64,000 bases of DNA from Plantibacter sp. Leaf314 (GTDB lineage Bacteria > Actinomycetota > Actinomycetes > Actinomycetales > Microbacteriaceae): assembly GCF_001423185.1 (NCBI RefSeq), contig NZ_LMOB01000002.1, positions 478,329-542,328 of the forward strand, given 5' to 3'. A program made the translations under genes and the position numbers. The notes under the pieces were generated by a model. That model ran no database searches and had not been told where the DNA came from. It worked only from the letters and a program-made list of their open reading frames with translations. Below are positions 1 to 7,613 of the stretch, piece by piece. Position 1 is the stretch's first letter. Every line of letters starts with the position of its first letter.

Positions 1-2
1 TG

Positions 3-1307
3 GCCGCGCGGGTGACCGGGGCGATCGCGCTTCGTCCGTCGCCGACGGGCCGCGACGGGAACCTCGTCCGGGCGGCCGGCTACGCCAACCCTGGCGTGAT
101 GGTGTCGGAGCGGTGGCGGGTGGCACGTGCCCGTGGTGCGGCCATCGCTGAGGTCGGCGCCGCGATCACCCAGCCCCGCGGGCTGCTCGGCGAGCTGGAG
201 GCGTGCCCGTTCCCGGACATCGCTGCCGCCCTCGACGCCCCGAGTGGCCTCGTCGAACCATCGGCTGAGGTCGAGGCCGCAGACACGCCAGCTACTGGGG
301 CGCCCGGCACACCTCCTGCCCCGCTCAGCGTCGACGGTGCGGCGGTCATCGTCCGCGAACTCCGCAACGCTGGCCGCATCTGCGCCACGGCCGAGCTGCA
401 GGCCGCGACGGTGATCGCGGTCGAGCACGCCGCGCACGCGCCCCTGCAGGACGTCGTCCGGATCGCGAAACTCGTCCGCACCCGCCTCGACCAGGACGGC
501 CGCGAACCCCGCGACGAACTCCTCCGCCGAGCCGAACGCGCCACCCTCCGAGAACTGCCCTCCGGCATGACGCTCCTGCGCGCCGAACTCGCCCCCGAAA
601 GCGCCGCGTTCGTCCGCGCCGGCCTCGACGCCCTCATCGGCGCCGGGCTGCGCCGACCGTCCTTCGTGGACACCGCCGCCGACACCGCCGGCGATCAGCC
701 CGACGGATCCGGCACGCCCATGCCGGAGGGCCTGTCGGTGATCCCCACCGACCGGCGCCGCGCGATCGCCCTCACCGAGATCTTCCGCCACACCGCCGGC
801 TGCAGTGGCGCCGCCACCGAGCTCGCACCCGTGTCCGTCGTCATCCGCGTCGACCACGACACCCTCGAAACCGGCCTCGGCGCAGCCACCATCGACGGCA
901 TCGAAGAACCCATCGGCCCTGGAGCCCTCCGGCGCCTCGCCGCGGACGCGAAACTCATCCCCATGGTCCTCGGCGGGCCGTCCCAGGTCCTCGACCTCGG
1001 CACCGGTGCCCGCCTCTTCTCCCGCGCCCAGAAAGTCGCCCTCGCTGAACGCGACGGCGGCTGCGCCTGGACCGGCTGCACCCACCCACCATCCTTCACC
1101 GAAGCCCACCATCTCGATTGGTGGTCAACAGGTGGCCCAACCGACCTCGAGAACGGCATCCTCCTCTGCCCCTTCCACCACCACCGCATCCACGACGACC
1201 ACTGGAACATCCAGGTGCGCGACGGCGTCCCCTGGTTCATCCCACCAGGCACCATCGACCGACACCGCACCCCCATCCGCGGCGGACGCATCCGCCTCGC
1301 CGCCTGA
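3..1307 (+). CDS. DUF222 / HNH endonuclease family protein (5' end outside window)
   Basis: The frame is open to the left edge, so the true start lies outside the window; the first in-frame start seen is GTG at 12. The product has the helical DUF222 region followed by a C-terminal HNH nuclease domain: a CxxTGC pair near residue 350 (counting from 12), then an EAHH...DWW stretch and a CPFHHHRIHD finish, which supply the His/Asn and zinc-type Cys residues. These '13E12 repeat' proteins occur in many copies in Microbacteriaceae and their role is not known; a selfish or repair-linked nuclease is often suspected. A cluster of palindromic repeats begins 36 bases after the stop. A second, diverged copy lies at 47.5-48.8 kb. 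Family call is firm, function unknown. Confidence 0.85.
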   Translation, partial: AARVTGAIALRPSPTGRDGNLVRAAGYANPGVMVSERWRVARARGAAIAEVGAAITQPRGLLGELEACPFPDIAAALDAPSGLVEPSAEVEAADTPATGAPGTPPAPLSVDGAAVIVRELRNAGRICATAELQAATVIAVEHAAHAPLQDVVRIAKLVRTRLDQDGREPRDELLRRAERATLRELPSGMTLLRAELAPESAAFVRAGLDALIGAGLRRPSFVDTAADTAGDQPDGSGTPMPEGLSVIPTDRRRAIALTEIFRHTAGCSGAATELAPVSVVIRVDHDTLETGLGAATIDGIEEPIGPGALRRLAADAKLIPMVLGGPSQVLDLGTGARLFSRAQKVALAERDGGCAWTGCTHPPSFTEAHHLDWWSTGGPTDLENGILLCPFHHHRIHDDHWNIQVRDGVPWFIPPGTIDRHRTPIRGGRIRLAA

Positions 1308-1611
1308 CGCATGGCACCCGTCTGCCCGCAGGCAACCACCCTGCCCTTCGACAAGCTCAGGGACCGGAACTGCCAGCAGAGACGGGGGCCACTCGCTCCC
1401 CGCGTCACTCTCGGAAACCAGAGCCCCGGTCCCTGAGCCTGTCGAAGGGCCCACGGACGACCACGCCCTTCGACAGGCTCAGGGACCGGTGCTGCGCTCT
1501 GAGACCGGTGGGGCGCTCAGGGACTGGTGCAGCCCTCTGGGACCGCGGACACCCCGCTCAGGGACCGCACCCCGACACACTCGGCGACCGGTCCGGCGCA
1601 CGCCGCACGGG
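1308..1611. repeat. Intergenic repeat cluster (palindromic GGTCCCTGAG... family)
   Basis: This 304-base non-coding stretch holds several copies of the repeat whose core is GGTCCCTGAGCCTGTCGAAG. One copy (reverse orientation) lies at 1343-1367. A perfect inverted pair with 25-nt arms lies at 1426-1450 and 1465-1489 with a 14-nt loop, able to form a very stable hairpin. Shorter degenerate copies (GCTCAGGGAC) follow at about 1517 and 1557. The cluster sits between two convergent genes, so it may also act as a terminator. Confidence 0.9.
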
Positions 1612-3105
1612 TCAACCCGCGGCGACGACCTCCTCGACGGCCGCACGCGCACCGACGGCAGCCAGTCGGTCGCGCGCCGCGACGAACGCCTCACGGAGCC
1701 GCGCATCCTGGCCGAGGTCTCCGAAGACGACCTCCAGGTCGAGGAACGCCCCGGGCTTCTCGGCTTCCTGAGCGACGGCCGCCTGCAGTTCGGCGAGCCG
1801 CCGGTCGACCGGCTGCAGCTCCCGACCATCGTCACCGACACCCTCGATGAACCGACTCCACGCCGCCAGCACGAGCGCCGAGCGCGCGATCCCGCCGCCC
1901 GTCCGCAGCTGCTCCCGCACGACCGGAAGCAGGAACTTGGGGATCCGTTCCGACCCGTCGACGATCTGCCGGGCCAGGGTGTCCTTGATCGCCTCACTGC
2001 CGAAGCGACGCATCAGCTCCGCGCTGTAGGCGTCGAGGTCGATGCCCGGCACCGGCGCAAGCGTCGGCCTCGCCTCCTCGTGCATGTAGCCGAGGAGGAA
2101 CCGGGCGAAGAGGTCATCGCGGCAGACGTCATGGACGTACGTCTCCCCCGCGAGCAAGCCCAGGTAGCTCATCGCCTGATGGGAAGCGTTCAGCAGCCGG
2201 AGCTTCATCAGCTCGTACGGTTCCACGTCCTCCACCAGCTGCACCCCGACCTGCTCGTACGGCGGACGGCCGTCACTGAAGTCGTCCTCCAACACCCACT
2301 GCTCGAACGACTCCGACAGCACCGGCCACCGGTCCTCGATCCCGAACCGCTCCGCGACCATGACCCGCTGCTCGTCGGTCGTCGCCGGGGTGATGCGGTC
2401 CACCATTGAGTTCGGGAAGCGCACCTCGGCGGCGATCCAGGCCGCGAGCGACGGGTCGATCCGCTCGGCGAACGCGAGGATCGCCGTGCGGGCGACGTGA
2501 CCGTTGCCCTGGATGTTGTCGCACGACATGACCGTGAACGGCACCGCCCCCGCGTCCCGACGAGCGCGCAGGCCGGCGGCGATGAATCCGAGCGGGCTCT
2601 GCGGCAGCGCACGCGCGGGCAGGCCGTCGAGATCCGCGAGGGTCGCACCGTCGCTCGGCTCGAACGCGCCCGTCGCGTCGTTGACGCCGTAGCCGCCCTC
2701 GGTGATCGTGAGCGACACGATCCGGGTCGAGGGATCACTCACCCGGGCCAGGACGGCGGCCGGGTCGTCGGGTGCGAAGAGGTACTCGACGATCGACCCG
2801 ACCACGCGCGCCTCGGCCTCGCCGTCGGGACTCGTCGTCACGAGCGTGTACAGCCGGTCCTGCGCACCCAGCGCGTCCCGCATCGCGGCATCGCCGGGCA
2901 GGGTGCCGACGCCGACAAGCCCCCAGGACGAGTGCTCGGCACCGGGCAGCGCGAGTACCCGGTCGACGAACATCGCCCCGTGGGCACGGTGGAAGGCGCC
3001 GACCCCGAAGTGGACAATGCCGGGGCGGACGGCGGAACGGTCGTAGGACGGCACGGCCACCTGCGGGTCGAGGGTGGAGAGGGTGGCGTCGGAGAGCTGG
3101 GTCAT
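1612..3105 (-). CDS. Mannitol 2-dehydrogenase / fructuronate reductase family oxidoreductase
   Basis: A 497-residue NAD(P)-dependent polyol dehydrogenase of the long-chain mannitol dehydrogenase family (Mannitol_dh plus Mannitol_dh_C), the usual length for the family. An N-terminal nucleotide-binding stretch VHFGVGAFHRAH is at 31-42. The family signature FPNSMVDRITP is at 230-240, and the catalytic KxxxxNxxH set is K301/N306/H309. It should interconvert mannitol (or another polyol) and fructose, or fructuronate and mannonate; the neighbours (kinase, xylulose-reductase-like SDR) favour a polyol. It is the second gene of a minus-strand operon, 49 bases after the kinase gene. Substrate is inferred, family is certain. 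Confidence 0.85.
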   Translation of the reverse strand: MTQLSDATLSTLDPQVAVPSYDRSAVRPGIVHFGVGAFHRAHGAMFVDRVLALPGAEHSSWGLVGVGTLPGDAAMRDALGAQDRLYTLVTTSPDGEAEARVVGSIVEYLFAPDDPAAVLARVSDPSTRIVSLTITEGGYGVNDATGAFEPSDGATLADLDGLPARALPQSPLGFIAAGLRARRDAGAVPFTVMSCDNIQGNGHVARTAILAFAERIDPSLAAWIAAEVRFPNSMVDRITPATTDEQRVMVAERFGIEDRWPVLSESFEQWVLEDDFSDGRPPYEQVGVQLVEDVEPYELMKLRLLNASHQAMSYLGLLAGETYVHDVCRDDLFARFLLGYMHEEARPTLAPVPGIDLDAYSAELMRRFGSEAIKDTLARQIVDGSERIPKFLLPVVREQLRTGGGIARSALVLAAWSRFIEGVGDDGRELQPVDRRLAELQAAVAQEAEKPGAFLDLEVVFGDLGQDARLREAFVAARDRLAAVGARAAVEEVVAAG

Positions 3106-3154
3106 GGGTGGTGCCTTCTCGTCGGTGAGCGGGTTCCGGATGGTGCGGTGGTCG

Positions 3155-3847
3155 TCAGGCGCCGTGGCTGGACTCGGTGGCCAGCGGCGTGGTGGCGTCG
3201 AGGGTCACGACGCGGGTGGCGCGATGCTTCGTGGCGTCCACCAGGCGCGCGTTCGGCTCGTCGACGCCGAGCACCCAGGCTTCGGCCTCGTCCCGCGGGT
3301 GGCCGTGGCCGAGGCGTCGGGCGATGAGGCGGTCGCGGCGGAGCTCGTCGTCCACGTCCACGTACCAGGACTCGTCGAGGTGCCGGGCGACGTCCTGCCA
3401 GCCGTGATCGTCGAACAGCAGGTAGTTGCCCTCGGTGATGACGAGCGGCACCTCGGGGCGAACGAGCACCGCGCTGCCGATGGAGACCTCGAGTGAGCGG
3501 TCGAACCGGGGCGCGTAGACCGGGGCGCCGGCCGACGCCTCCGTGCGACCGCTCGTGGCGAGCCGCGCCAGCAGGGCGACGTAGCCGTCGACGTCGAAGG
3601 TGTCCGGGGCGCCCTTGCGGTCGCGTCGCCCGAGGCGGACGAGTTCGGGGTTGTCGAGGTGGAAGCCGTCCATGCCGACGATGACCGCCTGGTCGCCGAG
3701 GGCCGCGGCGAGCGTGTCGCTGACGGTCGACTTCCCCGCGCCGGGAGCGCCGACGATGCCGAGGATGCGTCGCGACCCTGAGGCGGCGAGGGTCCGCGCG
3801 CGGTCGACGAGCTCGTCGAGGCTGGTCCCGGTCGTGCTGCCGCCCAT
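3155..3847 (-). CDS. Nucleoside/nucleotide kinase family P-loop protein (FrcK/YggC-like)
   Basis: A 230-residue P-loop kinase of the phosphoribulokinase/uridine kinase/pantothenate kinase fold. Walker A GAPGAGKST is at 33-41, followed by the DGFHLDN stretch (about 54-60) typical of YggC/FrcK-like kinases. I chose ATG at 3847 because a good ribosome site (GAGGTGGGG) lies just before it; a longer frame to 3934 has no such site and has low-complexity Arg-rich sequence. FrcK-type proteins are encoded with fructose or polyol genes in other bacteria, so it probably phosphorylates a ketose made by the downstream dehydrogenase; the substrate is not proven. First gene of the operon with the mannitol-type dehydrogenase. 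Confidence 0.8.
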   Translation of the reverse strand: MGGSTTGTSLDELVDRARTLAASGSRRILGIVGAPGAGKSTVSDTLAAALGDQAVIVGMDGFHLDNPELVRLGRRDRKGAPDTFDVDGYVALLARLATSGRTEASAGAPVYAPRFDRSLEVSIGSAVLVRPEVPLVITEGNYLLFDDHGWQDVARHLDESWYVDVDDELRRDRLIARRLGHGHPRDEAEAWVLGVDEPNARLVDATKHRATRVVTLDATTPLATESSHGA

Positions 3848-3939
3848 CGTGATGCCCCACCTCTCGTCGGGTCGGCGTCGTCGCGGTCGCGCCGTCGCCC
3901 GACTCACGGTAGGTCCAGGCGATGCCCGTGTCAACCGCG

Positions 3940-3992
3940 CATGTCACCGGTGTCACGACATTGGTCGGAAATGCCATGTCACGGGTGACATG
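3940..3992. promoter_or_regulatory. Twin palindromic operators in the divergent polyol promoter
   Basis: A perfect 18-bp palindrome CATGTCACGGGTGACATG lies at 3975-3992. An imperfect copy, CATGTCACCGGTGTCACG, lies at 3940-3957, 35 bp away. For the rightward SDR gene a -10 TATGAT is visible at 4009-4014, and GTGACA at 3985-3990 (18-bp spacer) can serve as -35, so the perfect copy overlaps the -35. The LacI-type regulator encoded at 4862-5833 is the likely binder (inference). Confidence 0.65.
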
Positions 3993-4068
3993 AGCGTGAA
4001 TCCGTGGATATGATGCTCGCGACCCGGTGCACCGACGCACGGGCCCCTCACGTCGATCGGAAGAACCC

Positions 4069-4797
4069 ATGACTGACTTCAACGGCCGTACCATCCTCGT
4101 CACCGGAGCGAGCGGCGGCATCGGCGGCGCGACCGTCCGCCACCTCGTCGCAGCGGGCGCACAGGTCATCGCCTCCGGCCGCAACGTGGAGCACCTCGAG
4201 GCCATCGCCGCCGAGACGGGTGCCGAGCCGCTGCCCTTCGACCTCACCTCCGAGGACAGCATCCGCGACGCCATCGAGGGTCGCGACATCTGGGGCGTCG
4301 TCAACTCCGGCGGCTGGGGCGGCGAGATCGCCTCTCCTCAGGAGACCGACATCGAGGTCTTCGACAAGGTCATCAGCATCAACGCGCGCGGATCGCTGCT
4401 CGTCACGAAGTATGCGTCGCGCGAGATGATCCGCCAGGAACGCGGCGGCGCGATCGTCAACGTCTCCAGCCAGGCTTCCCTCGTCGCCCTGTCGGGTCAC
4501 ATCTCCTACGGTTCGTCGAAGGCCGCCCTCGACAACATCACGCGGGTCTCCGCCCTCGAACTCGGGAAGTACGGCATCCGCGTCAACGCCGTCAACCCGA
4601 CGGTCGTCATGACGCCGATGTCCGCCTGGTACTGGGGCCGCCCCGACATCGAGGGCCCGTTCCTCGAGGCCATGCCGCTCGGCAAGTGGGCCACCGAGGA
4701 CGACATCGCCGGCCCCATCACCTTCCTCCTCAGCGACGCCGCCGGCATGATCTCGGGCGTCTCGCTGCCGATCGACGGCGGCTACACCGCACGCTGA
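4069..4797 (+). CDS. SDR family oxidoreductase, L-xylulose reductase-like
   Basis: A 242-residue classical short-chain dehydrogenase. The Rossmann motif TGASGGIGG is at 12-20, catalytic Ser is in NVSSQAS (131-137), and Tyr147/Lys151 form YGSSK. The stretches RVNAVNPTVVMT and MPLGKWATEDD match what I know of dicarbonyl/L-xylulose reductase (DCXR), so a role in xylitol/xylulose or arabitol interconversion is likely. The usual NNAG motif is replaced by NSGGWG, as tolerated in this group. ATG 4069 is preferred over an upstream in-frame ATG at 4027 because the fold starts right after it. A LacI gene follows 64 bases downstream. Confidence 0.85.
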   Translation: MTDFNGRTILVTGASGGIGGATVRHLVAAGAQVIASGRNVEHLEAIAAETGAEPLPFDLTSEDSIRDAIEGRDIWGVVNSGGWGGEIASPQETDIEVFDKVISINARGSLLVTKYASREMIRQERGGAIVNVSSQASLVALSGHISYGSSKAALDNITRVSALELGKYGIRVNAVNPTVVMTPMSAWYWGRPDIEGPFLEAMPLGKWATEDDIAGPITFLLSDAAGMISGVSLPIDGGYTAR

Positions 4798-4861
4798 CCC
4801 GGTCGGCACGGGCGGCGCGGCGAGCACGAGCGACACGAGCGAGCGGGAGGGAGGACGACGC

Positions 4862-5833
4862 ATGGCGACGATGCGACAGATCGCGGCAGCCGCCGGCGTG
4901 AGCGCGAAGACCGTCTCGCGCGTCTTCAACGACGATCCACACGTCCTCCCGGAGACGCGCGAACGCGTCGAGGCGATCATGCGCGAGCTCGACTACGTGC
5001 CGAACACGCTCGCCACCTCGTTCCGGTCCGGCCGCCCCTCGGTCATCGGGGTCGCCGTGCCCGACATCGTCGATCCGTTCTTCGCCGAGATCGCCCGGGC
5101 GGTGGAGCGGACCGCCCGCGACCACGACATGTCGACGCTCGTGACCAGCCTCGGCGACGATCCGGAACGCGAACGCGAGGTGCTGGAACCGATGCTGCGG
5201 CGGCAGCTCGCCGGGGTGGTGCTCGCGCCGATCGGCGACGACCAGAGCTCCCTGGCCGCGTGGGCGTCGCGGACGCCGTTCGTGTTCGTCGACCGTGCAC
5301 CCGGCGGACTGGCCGCCGACTCCTTCACGCAGGACGACTTCGGTGGGGCGTTCGCAGCGACGACGCACCTCGTCGAGCACGGCCACCGACGGATCGCCTT
5401 CATCGGCGACCAGCTGGCCCTGCCGACGACGGCCGAACGGTTGCGCGGATACCGGGCCGCACTCACGGAAGCCGGGCTGCCCGTCGACGAGGACCTCGTC
5501 GTCCTCGGCGCGGAGACCCGGGTGGGGGCCGCGGGTGCGCTGGCGGCGGTCGGCCCACGGGCGACGGCACTCTTCTCGTCGAACGCCGTCTGCACCATGG
5601 CGTTGCTGCCCGCCCTCGCCGAGCACCCGCCGCCCCTGGTCGCATTCGGTGACTTCCCCTTGGCCGAGCTCCTGCGACCGTCGGTGTCCGTCATCACGCA
5701 GGATCCGGAGACCCTCGGCCGACTCGCTGCCGAACGCATCATCGACCGCCTCGACCGCCCGGACGGACGCTATCGCCGGAGCACCGTCCTCCCGGTGCAC
5801 CTCGTCGAGCGGGACTCCTGCCGGGTCGCCTGA
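4862..5833 (+). CDS. LacI family transcriptional regulator (polyol locus)
   Basis: A 323-residue LacI/GalR-type repressor. The N-terminal helix-turn-helix spans residues 3-24 (MRQIAAAAGVSAKTVSRVFN), followed by the hinge region (DYVPNTLATSFRSGR) and the periplasmic-binding-like sugar domain. A strong ribosome site (GGGAGGGAGGA) precedes ATG 4862. It is co-oriented with the SDR gene and is the best candidate to bind the twin palindromes at 3940-3992, with a polyol or ketose as effector (inference). Confidence 0.9.
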   Translation: MATMRQIAAAAGVSAKTVSRVFNDDPHVLPETRERVEAIMRELDYVPNTLATSFRSGRPSVIGVAVPDIVDPFFAEIARAVERTARDHDMSTLVTSLGDDPEREREVLEPMLRRQLAGVVLAPIGDDQSSLAAWASRTPFVFVDRAPGGLAADSFTQDDFGGAFAATTHLVEHGHRRIAFIGDQLALPTTAERLRGYRAALTEAGLPVDEDLVVLGAETRVGAAGALAAVGPRATALFSSNAVCTMALLPALAEHPPPLVAFGDFPLAELLRPSVSVITQDPETLGRLAAERIIDRLDRPDGRYRRSTVLPVHLVERDSCRVA

Positions 5834-5840
5834 GTCACCC

Positions 5841-5942
5841 GGTCCCTGAGCTCCCTGCCGGTCCCTGAGCCCACCGCCGGTCCCTGAGCCCACCGCCGGT
5901 CCCTGAGCCCACCGCCGGTCCCTGAGCCTGTCGAAGGGCCCA
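5841..5942. repeat. 19-bp tandem repeat grown from the palindromic repeat family
   Basis: Five units start at 5841, 5860, 5879, 5898 and 5917, each beginning GGTCCCTGAG, with a regular 19-base step. The unit is GGTCCCTGAGCCCACCGCC; the first is a variant (GCTCCCTGCC tail). The last continues into the full family sequence CCTGTCGAAGGGCCC. This looks like local slippage expansion of half of a palindromic element between two convergent genes. Confidence 0.9.
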
Positions 5943-5958
5943 CGAGCACCCGACCGCC

Positions 5959-6900
5959 CTAGTAGCTCAGCACCGCCGGCGCGAGCTCCGCGGTCTGGTC
6001 GCCGACCCGGTCGGGATCGCGCGGGTCGAGCCGCAACACCTCGTCGGCGTCGGCGAGCCGGTCGAGCTCGACCCAGAAGATGTTGGGGCTCCTCGTCGAC
6101 CCGAAGTAGTACACCCGGTTCGTGAGGTCGGCCCCGGCCCGCCACCAGGTGGGGTACACGTCGCCCGTCGAATACGGTGCGCCGTACGGGACCGACACGT
6201 TCGCGATGAGCTGGAACACGCCCGCCACGGCCTCCACGGTGCCCTCGGGCTCCGGCAGGTAGTGGAGGAAGTAGGACGCGCGCACGAACCGGTCGAGCGA
6301 GGTGATGTCCCCGGGAGGCGGGAGCTCGCCACCGAACGGGCGGTACCGGTCGCGGTTGGCGAGCTGCTCGTCGAGACTCGGCGAGTTCGCCATGACGGTG
6401 TATTCACGGCCGTGGTGGACGACGAGCCGGCCATCGATGGGCTCGATGATCGCGGAGTCACCCGACGCGTCCTCGATGGCGATGTGGATGCCCATCTGGA
6501 GGCCGCGGAACAACGGGGACGTGATGCGGACGGTGTCGATGTCGGCGATCGCCTCGGCGACCGACGCGTAGCTGTCGAGGAGGTACTGCACCCAGAGCGC
6601 GTTCGACACCGTCGGGCGACCGTCGGGCTCGGCGAACGTCACGTCCTCCGGATCGAGGTAGAGCGCATGCGCACCGAGGCCGGCGGTGTTCAGGCCGTCG
6701 ACGGTCCCCATCCCCCACATGCTCGTGACGACGCTGCCGTACCGGGAGGTCCACCGATGCGAGGTGGCGTCTCCGGTCCCACCCCGGACCGTGCCGCTCG
6801 GGACGAACCACAGCTCCGGTTCGTCGCTTGCGGACCAGTCCATGCAGCGGCTGACCGTCTTGGCGACCGCGTTGTCATTCCAGAAGATTCGAGTGCACAC
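5959..6900 (-). CDS. Linear amide C-N hydrolase, choloylglycine hydrolase/penicillin V acylase family
   Basis: A 313-residue Ntn-type hydrolase. With GTG start at 6900 the protein begins M-C-T-R-I-F-W-N, so after Met removal Cys2 becomes the N-terminal nucleophile, the hallmark of this family. The CMDW motif (about 18-21) and a GLNTAGL-type stretch also fit (Arg/Asp/Asn catalytic partners). No signal peptide, so it should be cytoplasmic, unlike gut bile salt hydrolases. Likely activities are acyl-amide hydrolysis such as penicillin V or N-acyl-homoserine lactone cleavage; the substrate cannot be told from sequence. It is a single gene, flanked by the tandem repeat downstream. Confidence 0.85.
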   Translation of the reverse strand: MCTRIFWNDNAVAKTVSRCMDWSASDEPELWFVPSGTVRGGTGDATSHRWTSRYGSVVTSMWGMGTVDGLNTAGLGAHALYLDPEDVTFAEPDGRPTVSNALWVQYLLDSYASVAEAIADIDTVRITSPLFRGLQMGIHIAIEDASGDSAIIEPIDGRLVVHHGREYTVMANSPSLDEQLANRDRYRPFGGELPPPGDITSLDRFVRASYFLHYLPEPEGTVEAVAGVFQLIANVSVPYGAPYSTGDVYPTWWRAGADLTNRVYYFGSTRSPNIFWVELDRLADADEVLRLDPRDPDRVGDQTAELAPAVLSY

Positions 6901-6939
6901 GCGCTGAGCGTACTCCGCGAGCGGTGTTCGCCGGAGGGG

Positions 6940-7491
6940 TTATCGCCCACGCAGTGCCGCCGCCTCGCTGAGCCAGCGGGCGTACCCGTCCCAGGGGTCG
7001 ACGTCTCGGGCGACCGCGGCGATGTGGGCGAGGAGCCGCGGCGAACCGGTGAACCACTCGGAGCGTTCCAGGCGTTCGCGGGCGAACTGCTCGTGCCGGG
7101 CTCGTTCGACGTGTCGGTCGCCGCGTTCGAGCGCGAGCAGTTCGTCGTGCCAGATCGCGGCGAAGCGTTGGCGGGGGTTGGTCGTCGTGCCGATCTTCAC
7201 CCGGTCGCCGTGACGGAGGTAGTAGACGACGTCGATCCGTGGTCGGGCGAGGTCGTCGTCGGGCACCTCGCCCTGTCTCCATTCGCAGGTGGCGCACAAC
7301 CAGCCGGATGGGTAGTCGCGGCCGAGCCGTGAGCCGCACATGATGCACGGCGAGGGCAGGGTGTCGAGGACGCCCCATCGGCGTCCGGCCCACTCGGCGG
7401 CGAGCGCGAGGTGTTGTTCGCACAGCGCGACCGGCGCGTCCCGTGGAGCCGTGTCGTCGCACCCGGGCTGCACGCATCGTCTGTCGGACAT
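6940..7491 (-). CDS. Zinc-finger/GIY-YIG (MUG113/T5orf172-like) domain protein
   Basis: 183 residues. The N-terminal half has two putative zinc sites: C-x4-C-x12-C-x2-H at about 6-27 and C-x2-C-x14-C-x2-C at about 49-70. The C-terminal half contains VYYLRHGDRVKIGTT...RF, then ERxxHEQF...ERSEWF, the pattern of GIY-YIG nuclease-fold domains of the MUG113/T5orf172 type, where the GIY-YIG tyrosines read VYY...VKIG. Such proteins are often phage- or mobile-element-linked. ATG 7491 was chosen because the Cys motif begins at once; a longer frame is Pro/Arg-rich and lacks a ribosome site. Role unknown. Confidence 0.75.
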   Translation of the reverse strand: MSDRRCVQPGCDDTAPRDAPVALCEQHLALAAEWAGRRWGVLDTLPSPCIMCGSRLGRDYPSGWLCATCEWRQGEVPDDDLARPRIDVVYYLRHGDRVKIGTTTNPRQRFAAIWHDELLALERGDRHVERARHEQFARERLERSEWFTGSPRLLAHIAAVARDVDPWDGYARWLSEAAALRGR

Positions 7492-7526
7492 GTGGCGAGT
7501 CTCCCCCACCCCGCCGACACCCGTAG

Positions 7527-7550
7527 GTCCCAGAGCTCGTCGAAGAGCCC
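7527..7550. repeat. Degenerate copy of the palindromic repeat
   Basis: A diverged copy of the family (GTCCCAGAGCTCGTCGAAGA then GCCC) lies in the gap between the GIY-YIG gene start and the Gfo/Idh gene end. Confidence 0.6.
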
Positions 7551-7613
7551 AGGGCCACCACGGCACGCTCCCGGCTGGGAGGCGGTCGGGTGGCCTCCCA
7601 GCCGGCGCGCAGG

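Noticed and set aside
1308-1611. Possible insertion sequence ends
   Set aside because: The inverted repeats are 14 bases apart with no transposase between or beside them; they are hairpin elements rather than IS termini.
5841-5942. Possible CRISPR array
   Set aside because: Units are 19-base tandem copies with no spacers of varied sequence and no cas genes nearby.
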